Shown one piece after another: positions 1 to 8,363 of a DNA stretch of 37,614 nt. Within the stretch, counting starts at the first letter, position 1. The number at the start of each line of letters is the position of its first letter. The stretch lies in NCBI RefSeq assembly GCF_003031585.1, contig NZ_PWAA01000017.1, positions 1 to 37,614 on the forward strand. Direction: 5' to 3'. Below the pieces are notes generated by a model that saw nothing but the letters and a program-made list of their open reading frames with translations, did no database searches and had not been told where the DNA came from. The stretch is from Thalassobius sp. I31.1. Lineage in GTDB: Bacteria > Pseudomonadota > Alphaproteobacteria > Rhodobacterales > Rhodobacteraceae. The translations under genes and the position numbers were made by a program.

Positions 1-1
1 C

Positions 2-382
2 ATCAAAAACAAAAAACAAAAACTGAAAAAATACAAACCAAACCAAAACACACCAGGAATTCAAATCGCAGCGCAAAATCGACAAAGCAAAGCGCAGGAT
101 ATCGCTAAAAACAAACATTCACCCCTGGCACAGGAAACGGTCACCCCCAAGCCTGTGTTGCCTCTGGAAATGAAGCCAGTCCCGGCGAAATTGACAGATA
201 AGCAATGCGTTGGGGCAAAGTTTCAACCTTCGAAGGTCACTGGATCCCATCAGAATATCTGGAAAAACCTGATTGCCGAAGATCGACCGGAAACTGTGGA
301 TGAACTTGTTGCTACGATAGAAAGGTTTTTGGTCGCTGCTGATCAGAAATCCCGTCCTGGCCAACACGCAAGCCGGGTTTGA
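2..382 (+). CDS. 3' end of an unidentified gene (partial)
   Basis: This frame is open from the first bases of the window to the TGA ending at 382, about 126 codons, while frame 1 soon hits a stop. I read it as the C-terminal part of a gene that starts upstream. The first 40 or so residues are rich in Lys, Gln and Asn because the DNA at 1-120 is very A-rich. The tail looks like an ordinary folded helix, with residues such as IWKNLIAEDRPETVDEL. An internal GTG at 155 could give a 75-residue protein, but it has no ribosome binding site. The family is not recognised. It lies 70 bases upstream of the acidic protein and dynamin genes, on the same strand, and may belong to the same unit. A TTGACC at 379-384 could mark a promoter for the next gene, but its -10 is poor. 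Confidence 0.5.
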   Translation: MKNKKQKLKKYKPNQNTPGIQIAAQNRQSKAQDIAKNKHSPLAQETVTPKPVLPLEMKPVPAKLTDKQCVGAKFQPSKVTGSHQNIWKNLIAEDRPETVDELVATIERFLVAADQKSRPGQHASRV

Positions 383-452
383 CCTGCTGAGAAATTAAAA
401 TAGCCCGACATAAAATTCATCCGTCGGAACAGAAATGAAAATGGAGCTGGGA

Positions 453-1334
453 ATGACAAGCGAAGTAAATGTCACCCGTAAACTGCAACACATCCTGGCA
501 GAACTTTCCCCACGGACAGATCAGGTGGCACAGCTTTCTGCAACGTCACGTGGCAATAAACGTGCAAGAATGCTGGAGGCGATCGGACAGACTGTTCTGG
601 CGCGTGTGCTGGTCTTTACATCGGAACACGAAGGTACAGCAAAAGCGACATTGGTTCTGAATGTGAACAGTTCGCGTGTCACCGCTGTAGAGCATGCGGA
701 ACCGGAAAGTCTGGGAAGTATTCCTGATCTGGCGAGCGAAAGCCGCACCGAAACGGCCCAACAGCTTGGGGCATTGATGACGGAATTTTCCCGGGTGGAT
801 GGTGATGTGCATTTGCAGTCTTTCCCACCGGAAACGGCCCCTGGTGCTGAAGATGTCGGCATCACACTGAGTGAACTTCTGGCTGTTGTCACAGTTGAGG
901 AGCTGCCGGAAGATGTGGTGGAGGCGACGCAGGTGGCCGAGGTTTCAGAACCAGAAGACGTTGCCGTTCCGATTGACGCCGCACAGCCCGCACGCGCCGG
1001 TTACCTTGCGCGGTTTTACGACAGTGTTGACAGTTTTTCCGCTGCAAAGGCAGAGATCGCAGCCGGTGGGGAGATTGCACGTCAGTCAGAACCAGAACTG
1101 ATTACGGCTGATCTGGCAGAGCTTCTGGCACGTGATTTGCAGGAATGGGAAAATGACAGTGGCGATGTCATAGCGATGCCCCAACTGATTGTGATGCGCC
1201 CCGAGAAGCCGAAGGATCCGGCGCTGGCTTTGTATCGGACCGAAAGCGGGACGGTTGTTTCTGTGCATGAAACCCGCAAGCTCGGATCCGTGGTGAGTGC
1301 ACTCAAAGAACTGCGACAATCAGATGAACAATAA
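453..1334 (+). CDS. Unrecognised acidic protein upstream of the dynamin pair
   Basis: This encodes a protein of about 293 residues with no family I recognise. I chose ATG 453 because GGAG at 443-446 lies six bases ahead; ATG 435 in the same frame has only a weak site. There is no signal peptide or membrane segment. The N-terminal 80 residues are mixed helix and strand. The middle (roughly residues 85-230) is rich in Glu, Val and Ala and probably a flexible acidic linker, similar in style to the linkers of the kinase and FHA proteins downstream. The C-terminal 50 residues are more compact (MPQLIVMRPEKPKDPALALY). Its stop overlaps the start of the first dynamin-like gene by 11 bases, so the two are probably translationally coupled. 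I infer a cytoplasmic partner or adaptor of the GTPases. Confidence 0.75.
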   Translation: MTSEVNVTRKLQHILAELSPRTDQVAQLSATSRGNKRARMLEAIGQTVLARVLVFTSEHEGTAKATLVLNVNSSRVTAVEHAEPESLGSIPDLASESRTETAQQLGALMTEFSRVDGDVHLQSFPPETAPGAEDVGITLSELLAVVTVEELPEDVVEATQVAEVSEPEDVAVPIDAAQPARAGYLARFYDSVDSFSAAKAEIAAGGEIARQSEPELITADLAELLARDLQEWENDSGDVIAMPQLIVMRPEKPKDPALALYRTESGTVVSVHETRKLGSVVSALKELRQSDEQ

Positions 1335-3273
1335 GACGCTGTCGGTAGAGAAACCCGGGCACTTGGCCCTGGAGAATGCCGGAAGGAACCGGCAAGCGGC
1401 CTGTGACCTGGCCGATCTGACGCACGAGATGTCTGCGGCTTGTCCGGATGAGATCGGGGCGCTGCAGAAGATTTCGGCCAACATCCTGCCTGATCCCCTG
1501 TCGGTTATGATCGTCGGCCAGGTCAAAGTCGGGAAATCGAAGTTTTTGAACGGACTGACCGGCCGGGGCGGTTTACTGCCTTCTGATGTGAATCCTCTGA
1601 CGACTGTTCTGACGCATCTGCATTTCAACCACACACCAGATCGGCAAAGTGGTGCAGACTTTCATTTTTATAACCCGCAGGAATGGCAGGCGCTGACGCA
1701 GCCGGATGCCAACGAACCAAAGCAGATTCACGAGCATGCAGAGCAGCTGGTGTCCCGGGCGCAAACCCGTTTTGGGAACCATTTGCCGGATCTGTTAGGC
1801 GCAACGCATCAATTTAATCCGGTGACGCCCGAAGTTCTGGCGCAATATGTCAGTTCCGGACAGGAGGGCGCCGAACAATATGATGATCTGATCCGCGCTG
1901 CTGACGTCTGTTTCAGCACGGCCCCATTCCCGGGCGCAATTCGTTTTACGGATACGCCAGGTGTGAATGATCCCTGCCTGATCCGCGATAAAATCACCTG
2001 GGCGGCAATTGGTGATGCTGACTATTACCTCGTCATCCTTTCAGCACATCAGGCCATGTCCCGTATGGATGAATCCCTGCTGAAAGTGCTGAAAGAAAAA
2101 GGATCCGGGCGGGCTGTGATTTTTATCAACCGGATTGATGAGCTCAGCAATTGTGTTCGGGACGCAAAGCTTTTGCAGCGCAGTGTCCAGAATGATATTA
2201 CCCGTATCTTTGGTGGCGCGCCGGCTGCGGTGCTGTGTGGGAGTGCGCAATGGGCGCATGTGGCTGAAACAGGTGAAGGCACGGATGCTGTGCGTGAGAA
2301 AGCCGAAGCCTGGGTTGAGGCCAACCCCACCTTGAAGCGCCAGCTTGAAACCGGTCTGGCAAAGGGCGAGCATACCGAACTTTACCAGGAAGAAATGGCC
2401 GTGCCGCGGTATCAGGCCCTTGTGGCCTCGGGCATTCCGCAGCTGCGTCGCTTCTTTTCCAAAATTCTGCTGAACCGGTTTGATGCCCTGAACACTGAAG
2501 AACAAGTCGGGGAAGTGCTGGAGATTGCGGAACGTCACCTGGGTTCTGTCCGGAAGGTCACAGATGATACTTCTGATGTGCAGATGGATGCGCATGTGGA
2601 TGAGGTGATCCTGGACGAAGTCGGGATATGTCTTGAAGAGGAACAGGCGCTTCTTGCCTTGCAACTGCATGAAGACATAGACGCGTTGCGCGGTGAACTG
2701 GTGGCCGGATACGGTGCTTCGGACCCTTCCCCTTCGGCGGAAATCGCGGCAGACCCAGAGGCTGAAATTCCTCTGCCTGATGAGCTGGAAAACCTGCGTC
2801 TGAACTTCATCTCAGGGATCCAGTCTGTCAAACTTGATCTGATCGCGGGGATACAGCATTCAAAAGAAGGGCTTTGTGCGTCTTTCCCTGATTTTCTGCC
2901 CCTGCAGAAAACAGAAACGGATAGTTCTATTCTGCGCCGGTTCAGCCCGGATACACGGATATTGTGGCGCGAAGCGGCGGCAATGGTGCAAGCCAGCTGG
3001 GCAAGCCGCCTGTTTCACCGGAAGCATACCCGGCCCTCTGCGGATGCGGTTGTGAATGAATTGCTGGAAGCGGCGGAAACGGCGCTTCTCAGTCATACAG
3101 ATATCGTGTTCCGGCACTATCTGGCGGCGATTTCCGGAAATCTGCCCGATGAGGCGTCAAAAGCATCAGACAACAGCGCCCGGATTCTTCAGGCTGAAGC
3201 CTTTGTGAACGCCCTTCGGGAACTGCAGAAGAATATCGACATTAACCCCCATAAGATGGATCAGAGCCAGTGA
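1324..3273 (+). CDS. Dynamin-like GTPase, first of a tandem pair
   Basis: This is a large GTPase of the dynamin family, 649 residues from ATG 1324. An in-frame GTG at 1297 would add nine residues but has no better ribosome site. The P-loop GQVKVGKS is at about residues 65-72, the switch threonines in NPLTTVLT at 90-97, the G3 motif DTPG at 210-213, and the G4 motif NRID at 269-272. All four are intact, so GTP binding and hydrolysis are expected. The C-terminal half is predominantly helical and acidic, as in the stalk of bacterial dynamin-like proteins. No membrane segment is obvious. Bacterial dynamins often occur as adjacent unequal pairs acting together on membranes, and the next gene fits this. 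The stop overlaps the next GTG by four bases. The cellular role, such as membrane fusion, repair or envelope stress response, cannot be read from sequence. Confidence 0.85.
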   Translation: MNNKTLSVEKPGHLALENAGRNRQAACDLADLTHEMSAACPDEIGALQKISANILPDPLSVMIVGQVKVGKSKFLNGLTGRGGLLPSDVNPLTTVLTHLHFNHTPDRQSGADFHFYNPQEWQALTQPDANEPKQIHEHAEQLVSRAQTRFGNHLPDLLGATHQFNPVTPEVLAQYVSSGQEGAEQYDDLIRAADVCFSTAPFPGAIRFTDTPGVNDPCLIRDKITWAAIGDADYYLVILSAHQAMSRMDESLLKVLKEKGSGRAVIFINRIDELSNCVRDAKLLQRSVQNDITRIFGGAPAAVLCGSAQWAHVAETGEGTDAVREKAEAWVEANPTLKRQLETGLAKGEHTELYQEEMAVPRYQALVASGIPQLRRFFSKILLNRFDALNTEEQVGEVLEIAERHLGSVRKVTDDTSDVQMDAHVDEVILDEVGICLEEEQALLALQLHEDIDALRGELVAGYGASDPSPSAEIAADPEAEIPLPDELENLRLNFISGIQSVKLDLIAGIQHSKEGLCASFPDFLPLQKTETDSSILRRFSPDTRILWREAAAMVQASWASRLFHRKHTRPSADAVVNELLEAAETALLSHTDIVFRHYLAAISGNLPDEASKASDNSARILQAEAFVNALRELQKNIDINPHKMDQSQ

Positions 3274-4523
3274 TTGAATTTCCAGGCGTCGAAACCGAAA
3301 CAAAACAACTGGAACAGTTTCTGGAAGACAGCCAGTCGCTGCCTGCCAGCGATGAGTTAACGGCATTGCAGGACGAAGCCCGTCAGCACGTCAGTCGGCT
3401 GTCCACGGCGATTGGCATTGCGTTTGCCGGCGAATTCAGTGCCGGCAAATCCAGTCTGGCGAATATGCTGGCTGGTGCAGATATTCTGCCCACGGGTGTT
3501 CGGCATTTGCAGCTTCCGCTGGTTATTCTGAACTATTCTGACAAACCCCGAACCGTCGCCGGTTGGTGGGGTCAGGAACATAAGACGTTCCCGGGGGTTG
3601 CCCTGACGGATGCCGCCGAAATCAATCCTGATTTCATTTCCATCGGACTTGATACACCGGCGCTTCAACAGGTTTCTCTGTTTGATCTGCCCGGCACCGG
3701 TGTCAGTGGAATTGCCCATGATGACACCAATACGCTGGACCTGCTGAAATTTGTCGATTGTGCGATCTGGTGTACCAATGGCACCAGCCCCTGGCGGGAA
3801 TCTGAACGTCAGATCTGGCAACAGGTGCCGGATAATCTGAAAAAAAGCAGCCTGCTTGCGATTACACATACTGATTTGCCTGCGGTGCAAGAGGAATTGC
3901 CGGACATTCTGAAACGGTTGGAGGCAGAAAAAGGAGAGCTGTTTCAGGAAATCATTCCCATAGCCACGCCAGAGGCGGTTTCTGCCCTTGCAGATGGACC
4001 TGAACCGGACTTTGAACGCTGGAATGAAAGCGGAGGGCAGTTTCTGGCGGAACAGATCCTGACAGCCGCATCCCGTCGTCGTGAAGCGGATCTGGAAAAT
4101 GCCCGCCGGGATCTGAAGGAAAAATTCCTGCCTCTTCTGGGGGAAGTTTTACCGGAAGAACCCGTGGAAACTGAAGCGACAGACGTTGAGGAATTCTCAG
4201 AGAACGCTGCGCCCCAAAATGAGTTACTCGCGATCTGGAAAGAACGGTTGTCTGATGTCTGTCGCCAGACTGAGGCAGGAGACCTTTCCGACAGTACCGA
4301 ACTGCTTCAGTCCTGTCAGGAAATTGTGGAGGAGTTTGCGGAACGTCTGATTGATGCAAAGCTTCCGGCGACGGGGGCGGACTGGGTTCCTGAAGAATTT
4401 GAGCGCGCGACAGATCTGCTTTTACTTCTGCAATTTGAAACCGGGGACGGTCCGGTCAGCGATGCGTTAAATGTAATGCATCAGCTGGGAGAAACGCTTT
4501 CCTGGGCGGGCAGTCACCCCTGA
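3270..4523 (+). CDS. Dynamin-like GTPase, second of a tandem pair
   Basis: This is a shorter dynamin-family GTPase of 417 residues, starting at a GTG that overlaps the previous stop (GTGA at 3270-3273). The P-loop GEFSAGKSS is at residues 54-62, the switch region is around GVRHLQLPLV at 76-85, and the G3 motif DLPG is at 139-142. The expected G4 N/TKxD is the variant THTD at 199-202, so guanine specificity may be weaker than in its partner. An acidic stretch near residues 290-315 precedes a helical C-terminus. It is about 230 residues shorter than the neighbouring GTPase, which suggests an asymmetric complex. It is the last gene of its run, followed by a candidate terminator and a 357-base gap. 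Confidence 0.85.
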   Translation: MIEFPGVETETKQLEQFLEDSQSLPASDELTALQDEARQHVSRLSTAIGIAFAGEFSAGKSSLANMLAGADILPTGVRHLQLPLVILNYSDKPRTVAGWWGQEHKTFPGVALTDAAEINPDFISIGLDTPALQQVSLFDLPGTGVSGIAHDDTNTLDLLKFVDCAIWCTNGTSPWRESERQIWQQVPDNLKKSSLLAITHTDLPAVQEELPDILKRLEAEKGELFQEIIPIATPEAVSALADGPEPDFERWNESGGQFLAEQILTAASRRREADLENARRDLKEKFLPLLGEVLPEEPVETEATDVEEFSENAAPQNELLAIWKERLSDVCRQTEAGDLSDSTELLQSCQEIVEEFAERLIDAKLPATGADWVPEEFERATDLLLLLQFETGDGPVSDALNVMHQLGETLSWAGSHP

Positions 4524-4880
4524 AACGACAGCTTTGACATGGATAGTATTCTTCCGGGATTGTCGGGGGAATACACTTTAGAGAGGAATTATTGAAGTTC
4601 ACTCACGTCGATTCGATAATCATTATGGCTTCTTTGTGTCATCATTCATGCCTTTACTTATGGTCAAAACCAGAGGTTGAGGGATTCATTGCGATTCTTC
4701 AGGTTTTCAGGAAAATATGACCGAATATGGCATTTATTCGGCCAGATTCTAACGCATGGTCGCCATCTGGTTGTCTTACTTTTACCTCATTTGACAGCTT
4801 TATCGTTAACATAGCTGCCTTCTCCGGGACCGTTCTCCCGGGCCACAAGGGTTGAAGGCGAAAGAAGTTGGGGCAAAACC
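4524..4880. promoter_or_regulatory. 357-base control region upstream of the kinase operon
   Basis: No convincing gene is present. Besides the hairpin at 4546-4574 it holds two perfect inverted repeats. CCGAATA (4721-4727) faces TATTCGG (4735-4741) across seven bases, an operator- or terminator-like element. CCGGGA (4824-4829) faces TCCCGG (4836-4841) and would form a hairpin in the leader of the kinase mRNA. A perfect -35-like TTGACA lies at 4791-4796, but the only -10-like match (TAGCTG, 4812-4817) is at 15 bases rather than the 17 of the two tRNA promoters in this window. I infer a regulated promoter for the six-gene run downstream. Confidence 0.4.
4546..4574 (+). terminator. Candidate terminator hairpin after the dynamin genes
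   Basis: The arms 4546-4555 (GTATTCTTCC) and 4565-4574 (GGGGGAATAC) pair over ten bases, two of them G-U, around a nine-base loop. The following bases contain only a short T run, so termination may be partial. The hairpin lies 22 bases after the stop of the second GTPase gene. Confidence 0.4.
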
Positions 4881-7079
4881 GTGAGTCAGATACAGGCTGT
4901 TGAACAGATTGATGATGAAGTGCTGATTGATGATGAAGTGCTGGATGAAGCGCTTCGTCCCGGAACGTCGCTTCTGCGCGGCCAGTATGAAATCATCCGC
5001 TTTCTGAACAGCGGCGGGTTTGGTATCACTTACCTCGCGCGTGACAGTCTGGAACGGGATGTCGTCATTAAGGAATGTTTCCCGGGGGCGCTGTGTCACC
5101 GTGAAGGGGAAGATGTCGTTCCCAATGCGGCACAGTCCGAAGGGGATCTGGCCTCTATCATTCAGCTGTTCATTCAGGAAGCCCGAAGCCACGCCAAACT
5201 GGTGCATCCGAATATTGTACCTGTTCATCAGGTCTTTGAAGACAATAACACAGCCTATATCGCGATGGATTACATTCGCGGTTATGATCTGCTGGATTAC
5301 CTTGATCTGCCTGATACCCGGTTCAGCCCGGAACAATTCGTCAGCCTGACAGAGAAAATGCTGTCTGCGGTCGCGTTCATTCATGAAAATGGCATGCTTC
5401 ACCGTGACATTTCCCCGGACAATATCCTGATTGCGCCGGACGGCGAACCAATTCTGATCGATTTCGGTGCCGCCCGTGAACAGGCTGCGCATAAAAGTGC
5501 CGCGCTGGTAACGCTGCGTGTTGTGAAAGATGGGTACTCCCCCCAGGAATTCTATGTTCCGGGTTCAATTCAGGGACCGTACAGCGATCTCTATGTTCTG
5601 GCCGCGACTCTGTATCACGTGATTACAGGTGATCCTCCAGCAGATGGCAAAACGCGCTTTGCCGCCTATGATAAACAGATTGTTGATCCCTATGTTCCGC
5701 TGACCGGGCGCTATAAAGATTTTCCGGCGGGCTTCCTTGAAGCGCTGGACAAAGCCATGAGCGTCATGCCCGCACAGAGGCAGCAATCTGCGCTTGAATG
5801 GCTGCGTATGTTCCGCGGACCACAAGCTGCCTTTAATTCCACCATTTCTCGTCCGCCTTCTGTTATCGCCGCTCTTGATGAAGCCGAAGCTCCGCGTGTG
5901 GTTGAAGAGCTGGAAGGCGTGCGCACTGTTGAGGAAGAAGAGCGCGTTCAGGCCGATGTTGAGAAAGCCGATGCCGCGATTGCTGCGATGTTGGCTGAAA
6001 CAAGTGAAATCGCGCTTGTTGAACCCGAACCGGAAAAAGCTGTAGCAGCAACAGTTCCTGTGCGGGAAGACAGCAAGGAAGTGAGACGCCTGAAGGCACT
6101 TATTGAAGAAGATGACGCCACCGAACCTGCAGAAGAAGCAGAACCGGACACGGCGGCTGCGGTCTTTGATGAACTGCTGCCTCAGGAAGAAGAACCTGCG
6201 AAAAAGAAAACGGGTCTGTTGCTGGCAGGTGTTGCCGTTGTTGCTTTGCTGGCGGGTGCCGGGATCTTCCTGAGTGGCGGATCGGATACACCAGAAACGC
6301 CCCTGGCTGTGGCTGAAACACAGGTTGAAGAAACCGCTGTTGAAGCCCCCGCAGAAACAGCAGTTGCAGAGGTTACCACACCGGCCCCGGAACCTGTGGT
6401 TGAAGCGCCTGTGGAAACAGCTGCCACTGAACCTGCAGCTGCTGCTGTTGCCGAGACACCGACTGCATCTGCAACACTTCTGCAAAATCAGATTGCCTAT
6501 TCTCACTGGGATGTGGATGTGCCGTTCACCACCCGCACGCGTCGGGTTGCGAATGGTGAAATTTACCTGGTTGAAAGCATCAATGCCTCTGCAGATATGT
6601 CTGTGATTGGCGCCTGGCTGACACGTGGGACTGCGATCTATTCGATCAACAACCGTGCGGCCAATGCGAATTCGTCTCTTGCCTCTATGGTCTTGAGCAA
6701 CCTTCAGGTCGGGCGTGACGGTTACACCCGTGTGCAAGTACGCTATCGGGCGCCGGGCAATGCGCGTTTCCTGAATGGTGAACTTGCATTGCCGGTGATG
6801 CAGCTGATCGGCCTGGCCAATGGTGTGACGCTGACGGAAAGCGGCTCTCAGAACTGGCAGCTAAAGGTAACCAACGCCGGAAATTCTGGTGCTGATGGCC
6901 TGCGTGTTGGCGACATTCTGGTCCGTGAAGAAACCACCGGGGCGTCTTTGATGCAACGGGGCGCGCTGACTGCGGTGCTAAGTTCTCTGACCGAACGTGG
7001 CGAAGTGAATGAAGCACGGTTTGTTGTGAATCGTAACGGGGCACAAGTGCGCGCCCGTATGCCCCTGGCGACAGAATGA
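4881..7079 (+). CDS. Membrane Ser/Thr protein kinase with periplasmic PDZ-like tail
   Basis: This is a Hanks-type Ser/Thr kinase of 732 residues starting at GTG 4881. Kinase motifs are complete: glycine loop SGGFGITYLA (about 44-53), ATP-site lysine in VIKE (K64), catalytic HRD (174-176) in HRDISPDN, metal-binding DFG (194-196), and GYSPQEFY (218-225) in the activation segment. An acidic Ala/Glu-rich linker (about 330-440) leads to one membrane helix (about 444-465). A second acidic Ala/Pro linker then reaches a C-terminal domain (about 531-732) containing GLRVGDILV and LTAVLSSLTERGE, which resemble a PDZ or peptide-binding fold. Kinase inside and tail in the periplasm is the expected topology, as in envelope-sensing PASTA kinases, although no PASTA repeat is present. 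The FHA and PP2C genes follow directly, the usual writer-reader-eraser set. Confidence 0.9.
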   Translation: MSQIQAVEQIDDEVLIDDEVLDEALRPGTSLLRGQYEIIRFLNSGGFGITYLARDSLERDVVIKECFPGALCHREGEDVVPNAAQSEGDLASIIQLFIQEARSHAKLVHPNIVPVHQVFEDNNTAYIAMDYIRGYDLLDYLDLPDTRFSPEQFVSLTEKMLSAVAFIHENGMLHRDISPDNILIAPDGEPILIDFGAAREQAAHKSAALVTLRVVKDGYSPQEFYVPGSIQGPYSDLYVLAATLYHVITGDPPADGKTRFAAYDKQIVDPYVPLTGRYKDFPAGFLEALDKAMSVMPAQRQQSALEWLRMFRGPQAAFNSTISRPPSVIAALDEAEAPRVVEELEGVRTVEEEERVQADVEKADAAIAAMLAETSEIALVEPEPEKAVAATVPVREDSKEVRRLKALIEEDDATEPAEEAEPDTAAAVFDELLPQEEEPAKKKTGLLLAGVAVVALLAGAGIFLSGGSDTPETPLAVAETQVEETAVEAPAETAVAEVTTPAPEPVVEAPVETAATEPAAAAVAETPTASATLLQNQIAYSHWDVDVPFTTRTRRVANGEIYLVESINASADMSVIGAWLTRGTAIYSINNRAANANSSLASMVLSNLQVGRDGYTRVQVRYRAPGNARFLNGELALPVMQLIGLANGVTLTESGSQNWQLKVTNAGNSGADGLRVGDILVREETTGASLMQRGALTAVLSSLTERGEVNEARFVVNRNGAQVRARMPLATE
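4908..4943 (+). repeat. 18-base perfect tandem duplication in the kinase N-terminus
   Basis: The unit ATTGATGATGAAGTGCTG occurs twice without a mismatch, at 4908-4925 and 4926-4943, encoding IDDEVL twice just ahead of the kinase domain. A degenerate third copy (LDEAL) follows. Identity at third codon positions points to a recent duplication. Confidence 0.9.
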
Positions 7080-7130
7080 TCGCCAGAGTGCTCGTCCGAA
7101 TTGAAATTGAAATATGAAAGCGTCGATAAA

Positions 7131-8363
7131 ATGTTTAACTACAAAAGCCCGCTAAGTCGCATTCTTGAAAAGTCAGCTGAAGATACACCTTCTGCAACGA
7201 AAGAGACGGAGACTGTCGTATCCGAAGAGATCCAGTCACGGTCCGACGAATTTATTGAAGACGTTGAAGCTGAGGCGGACGTAGCGAAACCGGAAGTGAT
7301 TTCTGATCAGGCGGCCGATGCAAGTCAGCCTGTAGAAAGTTCTGACGATTTTATGGTGCTTCAGTCTGCCTTCGAAGACGATGATATGTCTGAAGAAGAG
7401 AATATCTTCGCTGAAGCAGCAGAGGTTGAAAGCACCCCGGAAGAGACCCCAGCTGAGCAGGCGGAAAGCAACACTTCCATGGCAGAAGTGCTGACACTGA
7501 TGACCGCACGTGAAGCACGATCAGCCATTGCACCCGTAACGCAGGCCCCTGCTGTGGCAGAGGTCGCAGAGGAAGTCGAAACAGAGACACTGTCAGATGT
7601 CCTGACCATGCCGGAAGAAGAAACGGTTGTGTCGCAGGACGAGGTTGAAGTTGTCGCTGAGGTGGCCGCAGAAGAAACCGTTGAGGAAGTAGCAGCGGTG
7701 CTTCCTGAAGAAGTCGAAGTCGAAGTCGAAGTCGAAGTCGAAGCTGAGGTTGAGGTTGAGGTTGAACCTGAAGCTGAGGTTGAAGCTCCTGTAGAAGCAA
7801 TCACAGAACCAGTGGTTGAAGAGACGCCAGATGTTGCTGAGGAAGAGGCCCCCGTTCCGGCAGCTCCGGAAGCAGAGCAGGTTGCACCGGCTGAAGTTGC
7901 TGCACCGCGCCGTCGTGCACGGATCAAAACCACATTCCTTGGCCTTGACCATGTTGATCACCGTCTGAATGATCTGATTGCTTCTGAACCGGTGAAGAAA
8001 ACAGCCGTGACCACATCTTTCCCAGTTGGCTGGCTTGTGATTGTCTCCGGTCCCGGCCGCGGCACCAGTCTTGCACTGACCGAAGGTCTGCTGCAGGTGG
8101 GGCGTAATGATGACCAGGCGTTGCAGCTTGATTTTGGTGACAATGGTATCTCCCGCAGCAATCACGCGGTCATTGCCTATGATGCAGAGGAGCGTAAGTG
8201 TTTCCTTGGCCATGGTGGTAAAGCGAACCTTGTGCGCCTGAATGGCAGCCCGGTTCTCAGCACACTGCCGCTGAACAACGGGGACATGATCCGTATCAGC
8301 GAAACAACAATGCGTTTTGTTGTTCTTTGTGATGAAAACTTTGACTGGCGGGATGCAGAGTGA
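7131..8363 (+). CDS. FHA-domain phosphothreonine reader with long acidic linker
   Basis: This encodes a cytoplasmic protein of about 410 residues with an FHA domain at the C-terminus (about 297-405). Expected FHA features are visible: VGRND with its GR pair near 324-325, the S-x-x-H core in ISRSNH (about 341-345), and LNG (about 370-372) before a turn and NGD. FHA domains bind phosphothreonine, so the neighbouring kinase's substrates, or the kinase itself, are the likely partners. The first 260 residues are very acidic and Ala/Val/Glu-rich, with an in-frame hexanucleotide tract. Thr and Ser in the N-terminal 100 residues could be phosphorylation sites. I prefer ATG 7131 over the in-frame TTG at 7101, which has no ribosome site. 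Its stop overlaps the phosphatase start by four bases. Confidence 0.88.
   Translation: MFNYKSPLSRILEKSAEDTPSATKETETVVSEEIQSRSDEFIEDVEAEADVAKPEVISDQAADASQPVESSDDFMVLQSAFEDDDMSEEENIFAEAAEVESTPEETPAEQAESNTSMAEVLTLMTAREARSAIAPVTQAPAVAEVAEEVETETLSDVLTMPEEETVVSQDEVEVVAEVAAEETVEEVAAVLPEEVEVEVEVEVEAEVEVEVEPEAEVEAPVEAITEPVVEETPDVAEEEAPVPAAPEAEQVAPAEVAAPRRRARIKTTFLGLDHVDHRLNDLIASEPVKKTAVTTSFPVGWLVIVSGPGRGTSLALTEGLLQVGRNDDQALQLDFGDNGISRSNHAVIAYDAEERKCFLGHGGKANLVRLNGSPVLSTLPLNNGDMIRISETTMRFVVLCDENFDWRDAE
7710..7787 (+). repeat. In-frame hexanucleotide repeat in the FHA linker
   Basis: Five perfect GAAGTC units (7710-7739) are followed by eight related hexamers (GAAGCT, GAGGTT, GAACCT) to 7787. They encode Glu-Val / Glu-Ala dipeptides at about residues 194-219. 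Changes by whole units keep the frame, so linker length could vary between strains. Confidence 0.9.

Noticed and set aside
5565-6737. 390-codon minus-strand frame inside the kinase gene
   Set aside because: It is rich in Cys, Arg and Phe in the pattern expected from the reverse complement of acidic Ala/Glu repeats, and the + kinase has every family motif.
7710-7787. CRISPR-like array
   Set aside because: Units are six bases, contiguous and in frame; no spacers or cas genes.
7361-7933. Ser/Thr-rich minus-strand frame opposite the FHA linker
   Set aside because: The low-complexity product (Ser-Thr repeats) is the mirror of Glu-Val repeats, with no start site or family match.
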